From Halopiger aswanensis (GTDB lineage Archaea > Halobacteriota > Halobacteria > Halobacteriales > Natrialbaceae), in contig NZ_RAPO01000001.1 in the NCBI RefSeq assembly GCF_003610195.1, forward strand, positions 1 through 64,000: a DNA stretch of 64,000 bases, given 5' to 3'. Made by a program: the position numbers and the translations under genes. Positions 1 through 8,538 of the stretch are shown piece by piece. The notes under the pieces were generated by a model. The model was not told the origin of the DNA. It ran no database searches and worked only from the letters and a program-made list of their open reading frames with translations. Every line of letters starts with the position of its first letter. Position 1 is the first letter of the stretch.

Positions 1-112
1 CGTGGACCGGTCGGGCGTCACCGAACTACCAAGGCTCACATCAGATCCCATCTGTACGGAAGACCGCAGGGGTGGAATCCTCATCTCCTTCGGACGTATT
101 CGTAATCCGCGG
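1..112 (-). other. putative rRNA-operon 5' leader (16S gene off left edge)
   Basis: No credible protein gene is present. Read on the minus strand this stretch lies directly downstream of four tandem TATA-like promoters and runs off the left edge. Its sequence (for example GATGTGAGCCTTGGTAG at about 32-48) resembles haloarchaeal pre-16S leaders that fold into the processing stem. The assignment is by inference: the 16S gene itself is not in the window. Confidence 0.5.
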
Positions 113-126
113 AGGGTACTTAACCC
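113..126 (-). promoter_or_regulatory. tandem leftward promoter, proximal (P4)
   Basis: The minus strand reads GGGTTAAGTACCCT, a TTAAGTA-type haloarchaeal TATA element. It is the one closest to the left edge of four similar elements facing the same way. A start site about 25 nt downstream would fall near 90-95. Confidence 0.5.
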
Positions 127-218
127 CTTCGGACCGCGGATCGCGAATCGCCCGAGATGACGACCCGAATTGAACGAGTCGTCGATCACTGTTTCTTTGC
201 AATCCATCCGAGTCCCCG

Positions 219-233
219 GATACACTTAAGGGC
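219..233 (-). promoter_or_regulatory. tandem leftward promoter (P3)
   Basis: The minus strand reads GCCCTTAAGTGTATC, followed by a GC-rich stretch. It shares the GCCCTTA core with the element at 300-314, which suggests repeated copies of one promoter type, as upstream of haloarchaeal rRNA operons. Confidence 0.55.
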
Positions 234-299
234 AACGGATCGCAGCCACGCCGGAAATCGCAGCCGGCGGGCCGATTGCGTGTTACTCGATACGCGCCC

Positions 300-314
300 T
301 GAATATATAAGGGC
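300..314 (-). promoter_or_regulatory. tandem leftward promoter (P2)
   Basis: The minus strand reads GCCCTTATATATTC, a strong TATA box in GC-rich surroundings, about 80 bp upstream of the element at 219-233 and in the same orientation. Confidence 0.55.
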
Positions 315-462
315 CACGTATCGAGTCGATCCGATCACCCTCGAGGCAGCGGCGGATGGCCGCTGGACGAGGAGTGGATGGAGCGCCTGCCTCCGCGCCG
401 GATTTCGGCCGGAGGGAACGTGGCGGAGTACGCCACGTCGTTCGCATTAGTATCGAAGGCCG

Positions 463-480
463 GGTTGATACATAAGGCCG
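463..480 (-). promoter_or_regulatory. tandem leftward promoter, distal (P1)
   Basis: The minus strand reads CGGCCTTATGTATCAACC. The TTATGTA core is like that of known Halobacterium rRNA promoters. This is the most distal element of the series. Nothing recognisable lies between it and the gene ending at 683. Confidence 0.5.
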
Positions 481-682
481 TCGTCTCGAGGGCAGTCTGT
501 ACTACGTTGATTAGTCACGCGGGGTGGAGTACCCCATGAGACGGATAGTCAGGTAGAGAACGTGGTTCGGGAGTCGAACGACCGAAAACGGTCTCGAGAA
601 CACGGGTTCGAGCGAGCAGTTGCAGTCCTACTGAGACAGTACCTAGAACGATCAAAACGCGCAGTCTCGCGGGCAGCGACCG

Positions 683-2146
683 TCAGTCGTCGGTTGCCGT
701 CGGCTCAGTCTGTGCCGTTTGACCGTCGGCTTCGAGGTCGGTCGCGACCGGAGCGTCGGGACGGACGATCGTGCGCTCTGGAATTGACGTCTCGATCGTC
801 GGAGAACGAGTAACGAGCCGTTCAGGGAGAGTGAGCTCCTCCCGAACCGGATCCGATTTCTCGATGTCGCGGTACTCGACGGCAACGCCCTCCGGAGCGG
901 GCGTGATCCGGACGTAGGTCAACCGGAAGGAGGGGTAGAAGACGGCCGGGAGCAGGCCCAAAAACGGTTCCCTGCGGTGGAGGCGCTTGAGCCAGGTGCC
1001 GGTGTTGACCACGAGCCGGTCCTGCAGTTCGGTCACGGACGGCCGGTGGGTGTGGCCGTAGATGAAGACCGCAGTCTCGGGGTGGTCGTCGAAGACCTCG
1101 CGGGCGGCTTCGAGGTAGGGCTCGTCGGGGTTCCCCGGGTCTGGCTCGTCGGTTCTGACGATGCCGAACCGGTCGAGCGTCCGCCTGATGTCGGTCACGA
1201 CGAAGTACAGGGGAATCGAGATGAGGACCAACAGCGCGATGACCGCGAGGTTGACCGCAGCGACGATCTCGACCGCCGACCCGACGGTCCCGAGCCGAGC
1301 CGTGAGTCCCTCGAGGGCGGCGAACGGCCGCGACCAGATCCCGGCGAAATCGAGCAACACGACGAGCAGCAGCAAAACGCTCAGATTGAACAGGAAGAGG
1401 AAGGGTAACGCGGCGTATCGGAGCAGGGGATGCATCTCTCGGTAGAAGTACTTCGAGATGAGCCACTCCGGAATGCGCTCGAGCGGGGCGACGGCTTGGA
1501 TGTCTTTGAGCCAGTTGTAGCGGCCGAGTTCGGAGAGCCGACCCGCTTGTGCGGTTACGCGGCGATTGATGTAGTAGCCGAGCGGGTTCGCGTGGGGGTT
1601 GCCGAAGTCGGGAATGCGGTTGTTCGGATCGCGTTGCATCCCGTGTTCGATCCAGATCGACCGGTCGCCGACCTCGCGGGTAATCGCCTCTTCCTGCTCG
1701 AGCGAGACGTTGTACTCCGAAAATAGGTCGACGTACGCTTCATACGCTGCGAGTTCGTAGTCGTGATTGCCCGGGATGATCGTGATCGGAGTGTTCTCGC
1801 CCGTCGCTTCGAACTGCTCGAATAGTTGGGGGTATCGATCGACGAGCGCGTGAAACTTCTCGATGCCGTCGACGCGGGTGAACTCCCAGAGGCCGAACGC
1901 GTCGCCGTTGATGATTAGTTCGGCGTTCTCGTCCGTGGTCTCGAGATCCTGAAGGAAGGCGAGCAGTTCGTCGAGGAATTCGACGTGCTCGAGCTCCTCG
2001 TCGCCGCCGATGTGGAGGTCGCTGATGAAGTAGTAGACGGGGTCGTCGGTGCTCGCGCCGGCGGCCCCGTCCGCGTTCGCGCCCGTGCGCGTATCGTCTC
2101 CCGTCTCGTCCGATGCAGTGGCCGCGTGCTCGCGGTCCTCGTCCAT
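683..2146 (-). CDS. membrane-anchored calcineurin-like metallophosphoesterase
   Basis: 487 aa. The metallophosphoesterase signature is complete: DLH at 43-45, GDAFG at 81-85, GNHD at 126-129, a His in IEHG near 168 and GHTH at 364-367. These provide the ligands of a two-metal centre. Two hydrophobic segments (about 246-268 and 295-317) interrupt the fold before the last motif, so the enzyme is probably membrane-bound. The first 35 residues are acidic and disordered. The substrate cannot be read from sequence; UDP-diacylglucosamine, nucleotide or phospholipid phosphoesters are all possible. It stands alone, transcribed towards the rRNA promoter region. Confidence 0.85.
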   Translation of the reverse strand: MDEDREHAATASDETGDDTRTGANADGAAGASTDDPVYYFISDLHIGGDEELEHVEFLDELLAFLQDLETTDENAELIINGDAFGLWEFTRVDGIEKFHALVDRYPQLFEQFEATGENTPITIIPGNHDYELAAYEAYVDLFSEYNVSLEQEEAITREVGDRSIWIEHGMQRDPNNRIPDFGNPHANPLGYYINRRVTAQAGRLSELGRYNWLKDIQAVAPLERIPEWLISKYFYREMHPLLRYAALPFLFLFNLSVLLLLVVLLDFAGIWSRPFAALEGLTARLGTVGSAVEIVAAVNLAVIALLVLISIPLYFVVTDIRRTLDRFGIVRTDEPDPGNPDEPYLEAAREVFDDHPETAVFIYGHTHRPSVTELQDRLVVNTGTWLKRLHRREPFLGLLPAVFYPSFRLTYVRITPAPEGVAVEYRDIEKSDPVREELTLPERLVTRSPTIETSIPERTIVRPDAPVATDLEADGQTAQTEPTATDD

Positions 2147-2329
2147 CGGGCTGTAACTGGTAAGCCGGGTAGAAAACGGTTAGTGTCGGTTACGCCGCGA
2201 GGTGCCTCTGAACCGATCGGCGTCGCCGAAGGGCTGCCACCGGTCGACTGAGTCGCGTCGTCGAGTCCGGCCCTGTCGGAACTGACCACGACCACCGTCG
2301 ATTTAGTACCCGGCGCCGTAGGACGAGGT

Positions 2330-2551
2330 ATGAATCGAGCCGGGTTCGTCAAACTCGCCGCGATCGGGTTCGGCCTCGTCGTCTCGAGTTTCGTCGTCCG
2401 CGGCGTCACCCGACTGATCATCGGCAGCGAACTCGCGGAACTGCTCCAGGCGCCGCTGATCTTCGCGGGCTTTGCCCTGCTCGTCTACCTGTTCGTCAGG
2501 GCGACGCTGGACGCCGTCGGCATCTGGCCGGTCGAAGAGTCCGACGGGTGA
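2330..2551 (+). CDS. small two-helix membrane protein, unknown function
   Basis: 73 aa. Two hydrophobic stretches (about 5-24 and 44-63) are joined by a short loop, and the C-terminus is acidic. A TATA-like element (ATTTAGTACC near 2301-2310) sits about 28 nt before the ATG, which fits a leaderless transcript and supports the start. It ends 55 nt before hisD on the same strand. No family was recognised; the coding bias matches its neighbours. Confidence 0.6.
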   Translation: MNRAGFVKLAAIGFGLVVSSFVVRGVTRLIIGSELAELLQAPLIFAGFALLVYLFVRATLDAVGIWPVEESDG

Positions 2552-2606
2552 CCGCGGGCATACGGATAAGGAAACGGTTTTTCGCGCGCCGGCCGAATTC
2601 GGGAGT

Positions 2607-3893
2607 ATGACAATCGACGTAGAGCCGATCGCCGATCTCGGGCCGGACGATCGGACCGCGTTCTTCGAGCGCGACGCCGGTATCGAGGCGGTCAGAAGCG
2701 ACGTACGGGAGATCGTGGACCGCGTCCGCGCGGAAGGCGACGTCGCCGTCCGCGAGTTCACCGAGGAGTTCGACGGCGTCTCGGTCGGCAACCTCGAGAT
2801 CACCGACGAGTGCGAGCGCGCCTACGAGGACCTCGACGACGACCTTCGCGAGGCGATCGAGACGGCCGCGGCCAACGTTCGCGAGTTCCACGAGGCGCAA
2901 GTGCCGGAAGACTGGCGCGAGGCGTTCGACGACGGCCGGGAACTGGGCCGACGCTTCAGACCTCTCGAGCGCGTGGGCGTCTACGTCCCCGGCGGCGCGG
3001 CGGCCTACCCCTCGAGTGCGATCATGGGCGTCGTTCCGGCGGTCGTGGCCGGCGTCGATCACGTCTCGGTCGTCACCCCGCCCGCGGACGAGTTGAATCC
3101 GGTGACGCTGGCGGCGATCCACGCCGCGGGCGCGGACGCGGTCTACAGCGTCGGCGGCGCGCAGGCGATCGCCGGCCTCGCGTACGGCACCGAGACGATC
3201 ACGCGGGTACAGAAGATCGTCGGCCCCGGGAACAAGTGGGTCACCGCAGCCAAGGCGGAAGTCCGCGGGGACGTCGAGATCGACTTCCTCGCGGGGCCGA
3301 GCGAGGTGCTCGTCGTCGCCGACGAGACGGCGGATCCCGACCTCGTCGCAGCCGAGTTGGTCGCACAGGCCGAGCACGATCCGAACGCGTCGGTCGTCGC
3401 GGTGACCGACGACGAGGAGACCGGTGCGGCGGTCGCCGAGTCCGTCGACGAGCAGGCCAACGCGCGCGAGCGCGAAGACGTAATCCGAGAGGCGCTGGCC
3501 AACGACGCCAGCGGCGTCCTGGTCGCCCGATCGATGAGCGAGGCCATCCTCTTCGGCGAGGAGTACGCCCCCGAACACCTCTCGATCATCGCGGACGACG
3601 ACGAGTCGATTCTCGAGCGCATCGACAGCGCGGGCAGCGTCTTCCTCGGGCCGAACACGCCCGTCGCCGCGGGCGACTACGCCAGCGGGACGAATCACGT
3701 CCTCCCCACGAACGGCGGCGCCCGCGTGACCGGCGGCCTCTCCGTCGAGACGTTCGTCCGCTCGACGACGGTTCAGCGCCTCTCGAGCGAGGGACTGGCG
3801 GACATCGGTGACACGATCACGACGCTGGCCGAGGCGGAAGGACTCGAGGCCCACGCCGAGAGCGTTCGGAAGCGACTGACCGACGACGAGTAG
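2607..3893 (+). CDS. hisD: histidinol dehydrogenase
   Basis: 428 aa, the usual length. It performs the last two steps of histidine biosynthesis, oxidising L-histidinol to L-histidine with NAD+. Visible family motifs are YVPGGAAAYPSS, VGPGNKWV (around residue 205), DFLAGPSE, AQAEHDPNA, EYAPEHL and GDYASGTNHVLPT; the Gln/His/Asp/His zinc ligands lie within these. The ATG at 2607 is chosen because family homology starts there; codons upstream in frame are not protein-like. A T-rich element (GGTTTTTCG) about 28 nt upstream may be the promoter. No other his gene lies nearby, as is common in haloarchaea. Confidence 0.95.
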   Translation: MTIDVEPIADLGPDDRTAFFERDAGIEAVRSDVREIVDRVRAEGDVAVREFTEEFDGVSVGNLEITDECERAYEDLDDDLREAIETAAANVREFHEAQVPEDWREAFDDGRELGRRFRPLERVGVYVPGGAAAYPSSAIMGVVPAVVAGVDHVSVVTPPADELNPVTLAAIHAAGADAVYSVGGAQAIAGLAYGTETITRVQKIVGPGNKWVTAAKAEVRGDVEIDFLAGPSEVLVVADETADPDLVAAELVAQAEHDPNASVVAVTDDEETGAAVAESVDEQANAREREDVIREALANDASGVLVARSMSEAILFGEEYAPEHLSIIADDDESILERIDSAGSVFLGPNTPVAAGDYASGTNHVLPTNGGARVTGGLSVETFVRSTTVQRLSSEGLADIGDTITTLAEAEGLEAHAESVRKRLTDDE

Positions 3894-4007
3894 CGCTCCC
3901 GTTTTCGCGCCCGTTCTCGAGTCGTCGGGAACCGAGTTGTCCTGTGCCAGCCGCCCGTCCGAGCGGTCGGCCCCAAAGAATAGGTATCGTTACTCGACAG
4001 ATTAGCT

Positions 4008-5831
4008 ATGGGAAATTCGGTTACTGACATTCTCTCGCGGATCTCTCGAGCGGCGGGCTCCGGGACGTCCGACGAACGAACTGCGTCGGCTACCGAGGAG
4101 ACGGAGACGGCAGCGGCCTCGAGTACCGACGATACGACGAACGACGAACGCGACTCGACGGCCGGCGAGTCGGTATCGGACGCAAATGGCGACGACTCGA
4201 GCAGCAGTCTCTCCGCTGGGGAATCGCCGACCAATAGCAAAGCCGTCGGCGACGGCGGACAGACGGTCGCGGAACCGACGGGCGACGCAACCGGGGCTGG
4301 CGGGGCCGATCTCGAGGACGCCGGTTCGACAGGGGAGCCCGACTCGGACGACACGCTCGGCGGGCGCGACTCCGCCGACGAGGACATCGACATCGGCACG
4401 GACGCCCTGCTGAACACGCTCCCGCAGCCGGCGTTCATGATCGACACCGAACACCGCGTCATCGGCTGGAACCGCGAGGCCGAGGAACTCACGGGTGTCG
4501 ACCGCGAGGACGTCCTCGGGGAAGACGCGGCCGGATCGTTCTTCCGCGACGGGCGGACGACGACCCTGGCCGACGAGGTCGTCGACCACCCCCGCGAGGC
4601 CCACCGCGAGACCGACGCCGAACGGTCGGGCCGCGACCAGCGCGCCTACGAACTCGAGCGCGAACTCGAGAACGCCCGCGGCGAGACGCTGCACGTCCAC
4701 TCGGTGGCGACGCCGATCTACCAACAGGGCGCGCTGCAGGGCGTCATCCAGCTCGTCCAAGACAACACCGAGGTCATCCGTCGGCGCGAGGCGATGGCCG
4801 ACCTCGTGGGCGAGGTCACCGAAACCGGCGAAGCGATCAACGACGGGTCGCTGACGGCGCGGGTCGAGTACACCGACGAGCACGACGTGCTCGACGAGGA
4901 TATCAAGCAGATCACCGCGACGATCAACGAGATCGCGGCCCACGTCGAGGACGTGATCTACGGGCTCAGCGAGGAGGTCGAGGACCTCTCGGCCGACGCG
5001 GCGGAGATCGCCGACTCCGCGAGCGAGGCCGATTCGCAGGTCGGCGACCAGAACGAGGCGATCCGGGCGATCGTCGAGGAGATCAGCGACCTCAGCGCGA
5101 CCATGGAGGAGGTCGCCGCCAGCTCCGATCAGGTCTCGGCCGCGGCCAAGCAGGCCCAGGCCGCCGCCGACGACGGCGTCGAGGCCAGCCAAGAGGCCCG
5201 CGAGGAGATGGACGAGGTGCTCGAGGCGGCCGACGACCTCGTCGAGACGGTCGGCCAACTCGAGGATCGGATGGACGAGATCGACGAGGTCATCGAGGTC
5301 ATCAACGACATCGCCGATCAGACGAACCTGCTGGCGCTGAACGCGAACATCGAGGCGGCCCAGGCCGGCGAGGACGGGGACGGGTTCGCCGTCGTCGCGA
5401 ACGAGGTGCAGTCGCTGGCCAGCGAGACGAAAGAGCACACGAACCAGATCTCCGAGCGCGTCGAGGACCTCCAGATCCGGACCGAGGAGACCGTCGAGGT
5501 CACCGAGGAGACGAACGAACAGGTCGAAGGGGCGAGCGAGCGGATCGACGCGGCGATCGCGAACTTAGAGGAGATCTCGGAAGCGGTCGACGAGGCCGCC
5601 CACGGAATCACCGAGATCGCCGAGACCAACGACGATCAGGCCGCGTCGGTCGAGGAGGTCGCTTCGCAGGCCGACGGCGTCGCGGACGACGCCGACCGGA
5701 TCGAGGAGCTGATCGGGGACGTGACCGAGCGGACGACCGCCCAGCGCGACGCGATCGACGAAATGGTCGACTACCTCGAGCGGCTGGCCGACGAGGAAAC
5801 CGTCGATCGGACGGCCGCTCGCGAAACGTAG
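4008..5831 (+). CDS. soluble methyl-accepting taxis transducer (Htr family) with PAS domain
   Basis: 607 aa with no transmembrane segment, so a cytoplasmic sensor. Order: disordered Ser/Thr/Asp-rich region (1-130), a PAS domain (about 134-258, with IDTEHRVIGWNREAEELTG), a HAMP-like linker (about 265-315), then the long coiled-coil signalling domain. The conserved hairpin tip is at about 428-465 (DQTNLLALNANIEAA and GFAVVANEVQSLA), where CheW and CheA bind. Such transducers report an internal signal to the archaellum motor. The PAS ligand is unknown. No che or arl genes are in the window. Confidence 0.9.
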   Translation: MGNSVTDILSRISRAAGSGTSDERTASATEETETAAASSTDDTTNDERDSTAGESVSDANGDDSSSSLSAGESPTNSKAVGDGGQTVAEPTGDATGAGGADLEDAGSTGEPDSDDTLGGRDSADEDIDIGTDALLNTLPQPAFMIDTEHRVIGWNREAEELTGVDREDVLGEDAAGSFFRDGRTTTLADEVVDHPREAHRETDAERSGRDQRAYELERELENARGETLHVHSVATPIYQQGALQGVIQLVQDNTEVIRRREAMADLVGEVTETGEAINDGSLTARVEYTDEHDVLDEDIKQITATINEIAAHVEDVIYGLSEEVEDLSADAAEIADSASEADSQVGDQNEAIRAIVEEISDLSATMEEVAASSDQVSAAAKQAQAAADDGVEASQEAREEMDEVLEAADDLVETVGQLEDRMDEIDEVIEVINDIADQTNLLALNANIEAAQAGEDGDGFAVVANEVQSLASETKEHTNQISERVEDLQIRTEETVEVTEETNEQVEGASERIDAAIANLEEISEAVDEAAHGITEIAETNDDQAASVEEVASQADGVADDADRIEELIGDVTERTTAQRDAIDEMVDYLERLADEETVDRTAARET

Positions 5832-5943
5832 GGCAAGCGTACCGAAGTCGGTCGAACAGTCCGAAATTGAACGGTTAGCAAACGGATAATTCTCGGAAGG
5901 GACGAACTGGTTTTACGGCGATAGAGCGTAGACTCTAGCTGAG

Positions 5944-6165
5944 ATGCAACCGCGTACCGTCGACCCGACCGATGCGCGGGTCCTCGAACGAAACTACGAT
6001 TACGCCCAGCGGAACGTCCGTCTGCTTTCGATGTGGTACGAGTGTGACTTAGAGCGGATGGTCGAGCTGCTCGCGGAGAACGACATTTCGCTGTCGGCGA
6101 ACGACGAGCGGTTGTTCGGGTCGTACTACCGGTCGGTCAAACGGCGGTCCAGGTCGAGCGCGTAA
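5944..6165 (+). CDS. small hypothetical protein
   Basis: 73 aa with a basic, Arg/Ser-rich C-terminus. The central part looks helical and contains LERNYDYAQRN. It has no signal peptide, metal motif or membrane segment. It stands as a single gene between the transducer and the HesB-like gene. Codon use matches neighbouring genes, which supports it being real; the function is unknown. Confidence 0.55.
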   Translation: MQPRTVDPTDARVLERNYDYAQRNVRLLSMWYECDLERMVELLAENDISLSANDERLFGSYYRSVKRRSRSSA

Positions 6166-6300
6166 CGGGTACGACGCGGCAGTACTGGCAACCGAACCCC
6201 GAGCGGTGAAACTGGTAGCTGACGGCGCTAGCCACGACTCGTTACGTCTTGCCGCTATCGTGGCGTCACTGTTAACATCGTTGCGACGAAAGGGAGTGAT

Positions 6301-6681
6301 ATGAGCACGGACAGCGCGGATAGCGGGCAGCCGGACGCGGAGACCCACCCCGAGATCGAGGTCACCGAGGACGCGGCCGAACAGGCCCTCTCGCTGCTCG
6401 ACGGCGAGGGGCTCGATGCGGACGAGGCGGGACTGCGGCTGTTCGTCCAGCAGGGCGGCTGTGCCGGCCTGTCCTATGGGATGCGGTTCGACGACTCGCC
6501 CGACGAGGACGACACCATCTACGAGCACCACGACCTGCGCGTCTTCGTCGATCCGGCGAGCCTGAAGTACATCGAGGGCAGCATTCTCGATTACGAGAGC
6601 GGCCTCCAGGCCGAAGGGTTCCACGTCGAGAACCCGAACGTCGTCAGCGAGTGCGGCTGTGGCGAATCGTTCCGGACGTAA
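6301..6681 (+). CDS. HesB/IscA/ErpA-type iron-sulfur carrier protein
   Basis: 126 aa. This A-type scaffold family delivers Fe-S clusters to apoproteins. The three conserved cysteines are visible: GGCAGLSYGM (Cys about 59) and the C-terminal CGCGESF pair. A 15-20 residue acidic N-terminal extension precedes the fold. The ATG at 6301 directly follows GGAGTGAT, and a TTAACAT element about 30 nt upstream suggests a short leader. It is not next to the other Fe-S genes of this window (57.2-57.9 kb). Confidence 0.9.
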   Translation: MSTDSADSGQPDAETHPEIEVTEDAAEQALSLLDGEGLDADEAGLRLFVQQGGCAGLSYGMRFDDSPDEDDTIYEHHDLRVFVDPASLKYIEGSILDYESGLQAEGFHVENPNVVSECGCGESFRT

Positions 6682-6936
6682 CGGCCGACGTCAGTCGATC
6701 CGTCAGTCGGTTAGGGAGCTAGTCGGGCTTTTCTCGCCGTCGTTCGGTTCAAAGACGAATCCCACCGTCGATCAGTCACCCGTGTCGCGTTTGTATCGGC
6801 GGTTCGCCGAGCCGCCTCGAGCGATCCGGACCGGCTGCTGTCGAGACGGCCAGCGAAGCGGAATCGTACGAAACTGATGGAAAGGCGACGCGGACGCGAA
6901 CGCTACCACTGGACTGCGCGCCGCGCTGAATCGAAT

Positions 6937-7137
6937 TTACTCCTCGAGTTCGAAGGCGACGGTGACTTCGGCCTGGTACTCGCGGTCCTCGGCGGTCGCG
7001 AGTTCGACGCCGAGTTCGTCGACCTCGACCCACTGGATGTTCTGGAGGGTATCTTCCGCCCGGTCGATGGCGTCGTCGGCCGCTGCGTCGAAGCTCTCGG
7101 GGCTGGTGCCGATGAGCGTGATCTTCTTGAAGACCAT
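6937..7137 (-). CDS. dodecin, flavin-binding protein
   Basis: 66 aa, the typical dodecin size. Family features are [15 protein letters not shown] at the N-terminus, the QNIQWVEV segment carrying the conserved Trp that stacks on flavin, and a [11 protein letters not shown] strand at the end. Dodecins form twelve-subunit shells that store riboflavin or lumichrome; the best-studied one comes from Halobacterium. A TATA box sits about 29 nt before the ATG. Confidence 0.95.
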   Translation of the reverse strand: MVFKKITLIGTSPESFDAAADDAIDRAEDTLQNIQWVEVDELGVELATAEDREYQAEVTVAFELEE

Positions 7138-7160
7138 AGCTCGCCGTTCGACACCGCGGG

Positions 7161-7171
7161 ACGTAAAACTG
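7161..7171 (-). promoter_or_regulatory. dodecin gene promoter (TATA box)
   Basis: The minus strand reads AGTTTTACGT, centred about 29 nt upstream of the dodecin ATG. This predicts a nearly leaderless mRNA. Confidence 0.5.
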
Positions 7172-7197
7172 GGTGACAGTTTCGCTGGGTGAGGCGC

Positions 7198-7857
7198 TCA
7201 CTCCCGCCGGGACTCGAGGCGCTCGCCGATCGCGCCGGAGACGTCGCCGAGGTAGGCACCGCCCCAGACGGCGACGACGAGTGCACCGATCGAGTTGAAG
7301 ACGAAATCGAGCATCGTGTCGCCGAGTCCGTACTGGGTGAGCACGGCCTTCACTCCGAGCGCGTCGGCCGACAGCGCGATGGCGAACTCGAGGATCTCCC
7401 AGAGGACGCCGAAGGCGATGACGAAAAGCAGCAGGAAGACGGCGACGAACTTCCGCGGGAGGTGGACGCCGTCGGCGTGTTCGTCGAACGCGCGGACCGT
7501 CGCGTACCCGGCGCCGGCGACCAGCGACGCCGACAGCGCGTGGGTCATGTGGTCCCACCACCAGACCTGGCTGTACAGCGTGGCGGTCGCGCCGGGCAGG
7601 CCGACGGTGCCGAAGGCGTGGAGGAAGACGGCGGTCGTGATCCACAGCGTGAGCCGCGGGTCCATCGGAATCTCGTAGTCGCGCTCGAGCAGCGGCGGGA
7701 GTTGGGTGACCGCCAGCGCGACGCCGGTGTTGACGAGGATGCCGACGTTGCCGCGCTCGACGCCGACGAACAGCATGCCGATCAGACAGATCTCGAGGAG
7801 GTAAGTGAGCCGACGCTGTCCGTCCGGAGAGCGCAGCCAGCCGGTGCGGTTACGCAT
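7198..7857 (-). CDS. DUF2238/YjdF-like integral membrane protein
   Basis: 219 aa with about six hydrophobic segments. The pattern WWWDHMTHALSAS, then GVLWEILEF, then GDTMLDFVFNSIGAL matches the conserved DUF2238/YjdF core, whose His, Glu and Asp are polar residues inside the membrane. The biochemical role of the family is unknown. The start overlaps the end of the upstream membrane-protein gene by 8 nt, so the two are probably translated together. Confidence 0.8.
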   Translation of the reverse strand: MRNRTGWLRSPDGQRRLTYLLEICLIGMLFVGVERGNVGILVNTGVALAVTQLPPLLERDYEIPMDPRLTLWITTAVFLHAFGTVGLPGATATLYSQVWWWDHMTHALSASLVAGAGYATVRAFDEHADGVHLPRKFVAVFLLLFVIAFGVLWEILEFAIALSADALGVKAVLTQYGLGDTMLDFVFNSIGALVVAVWGGAYLGDVSGAIGERLESRRE

Positions 7858-8467
7858 CGTCCACCTCCGGCGCGACGTCGTCCGGCAGCCGCGTCTCGGG
7901 GCGAGCGAGCCGGCGAAAGTACAGTTCGAAGACGATCCCCGCGCCGAGTCCGGCGACCGCGGAGTAGACGAACTCCCACATCACCGCGTCGTGATCGTCG
8001 GTAAAGGGGACCCCGAGCGTCTGCGCGGCGCTCCACCGGAACAGCGCCCAGAGCCCGGCCGCGGCCAGCGTCGCGACGACGACGAAGACGACGGCGAAGC
8101 TTGGGGTCATCCGCACCGACGTAAACGACTGGAGTTCGACCGCGAGGACGAGCGCGATCGCGGCGACCGAGAGGTACGACGCGAAGTGGCCCGTCAGTCG
8201 GTCGGCGCCGAAGGCCATCCCCAGCACGGGAAGCGCAGCCAACAGCAACACCTCCCAGGGGAGCATGGCCGTGGTCGATCGAAAGGCGATCGGCGGGAAC
8301 AATGCCAGGGCCACGAGCACCGCCGCGAACGTCGCCCACAGCAGTCCGCCGGTTAGCAGTTCACCGACGCCAACGACCGCGATCGCGGCGATCAGCATCC
8401 AGGCTAGCGCCGCGTTCGTCCGACCGTCAGCGATCAGTCCCTCGAGCGTAGTCTCCGTCACGTTCAC
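7850..8467 (-). CDS. integral membrane protein, possibly a DUF2238 relative
   Basis: 205 aa with about six hydrophobic segments. Near the C-terminus is DHDAVMWEFVYSAVAGLGAGIVFE, which resembles the WEILEF...FNSIGAL pattern of the next gene. This hints at a diverged paralogue. The first gene of a two-gene unit, overlapping the next by 8 nt. A partner in a heteromeric membrane complex is an inference; no substrate is suggested. Confidence 0.65.
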   Translation of the reverse strand: MNVTETTLEGLIADGRTNAALAWMLIAAIAVVGVGELLTGGLLWATFAAVLVALALFPPIAFRSTTAMLPWEVLLLAALPVLGMAFGADRLTGHFASYLSVAAIALVLAVELQSFTSVRMTPSFAVVFVVVATLAAAGLWALFRWSAAQTLGVPFTDDHDAVMWEFVYSAVAGLGAGIVFELYFRRLARPETRLPDDVAPEVDDA

Positions 8468-8538
8468 TGGTATCGAGTGGTCGTATAAAAGGAATGTCCC
8501 CGACGGACGGACAGTCGACTATTCGTATCACCAGTGTT

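Noticed and set aside
157-813. short frames in the left promoter region
   Set aside because: Arg-rich with no domain, overlapping the tandem promoters and the phosphoesterase end.
2496-3854. 452-codon open frame opposite hisD
   Set aside because: No protein-like composition (Arg/Asp-rich repeats); hisD on the other strand is certain.
4002-5438. 478-codon frame opposite the taxis transducer
   Set aside because: Leu/Val/Asp-rich shadow of the transducer's coding bias.
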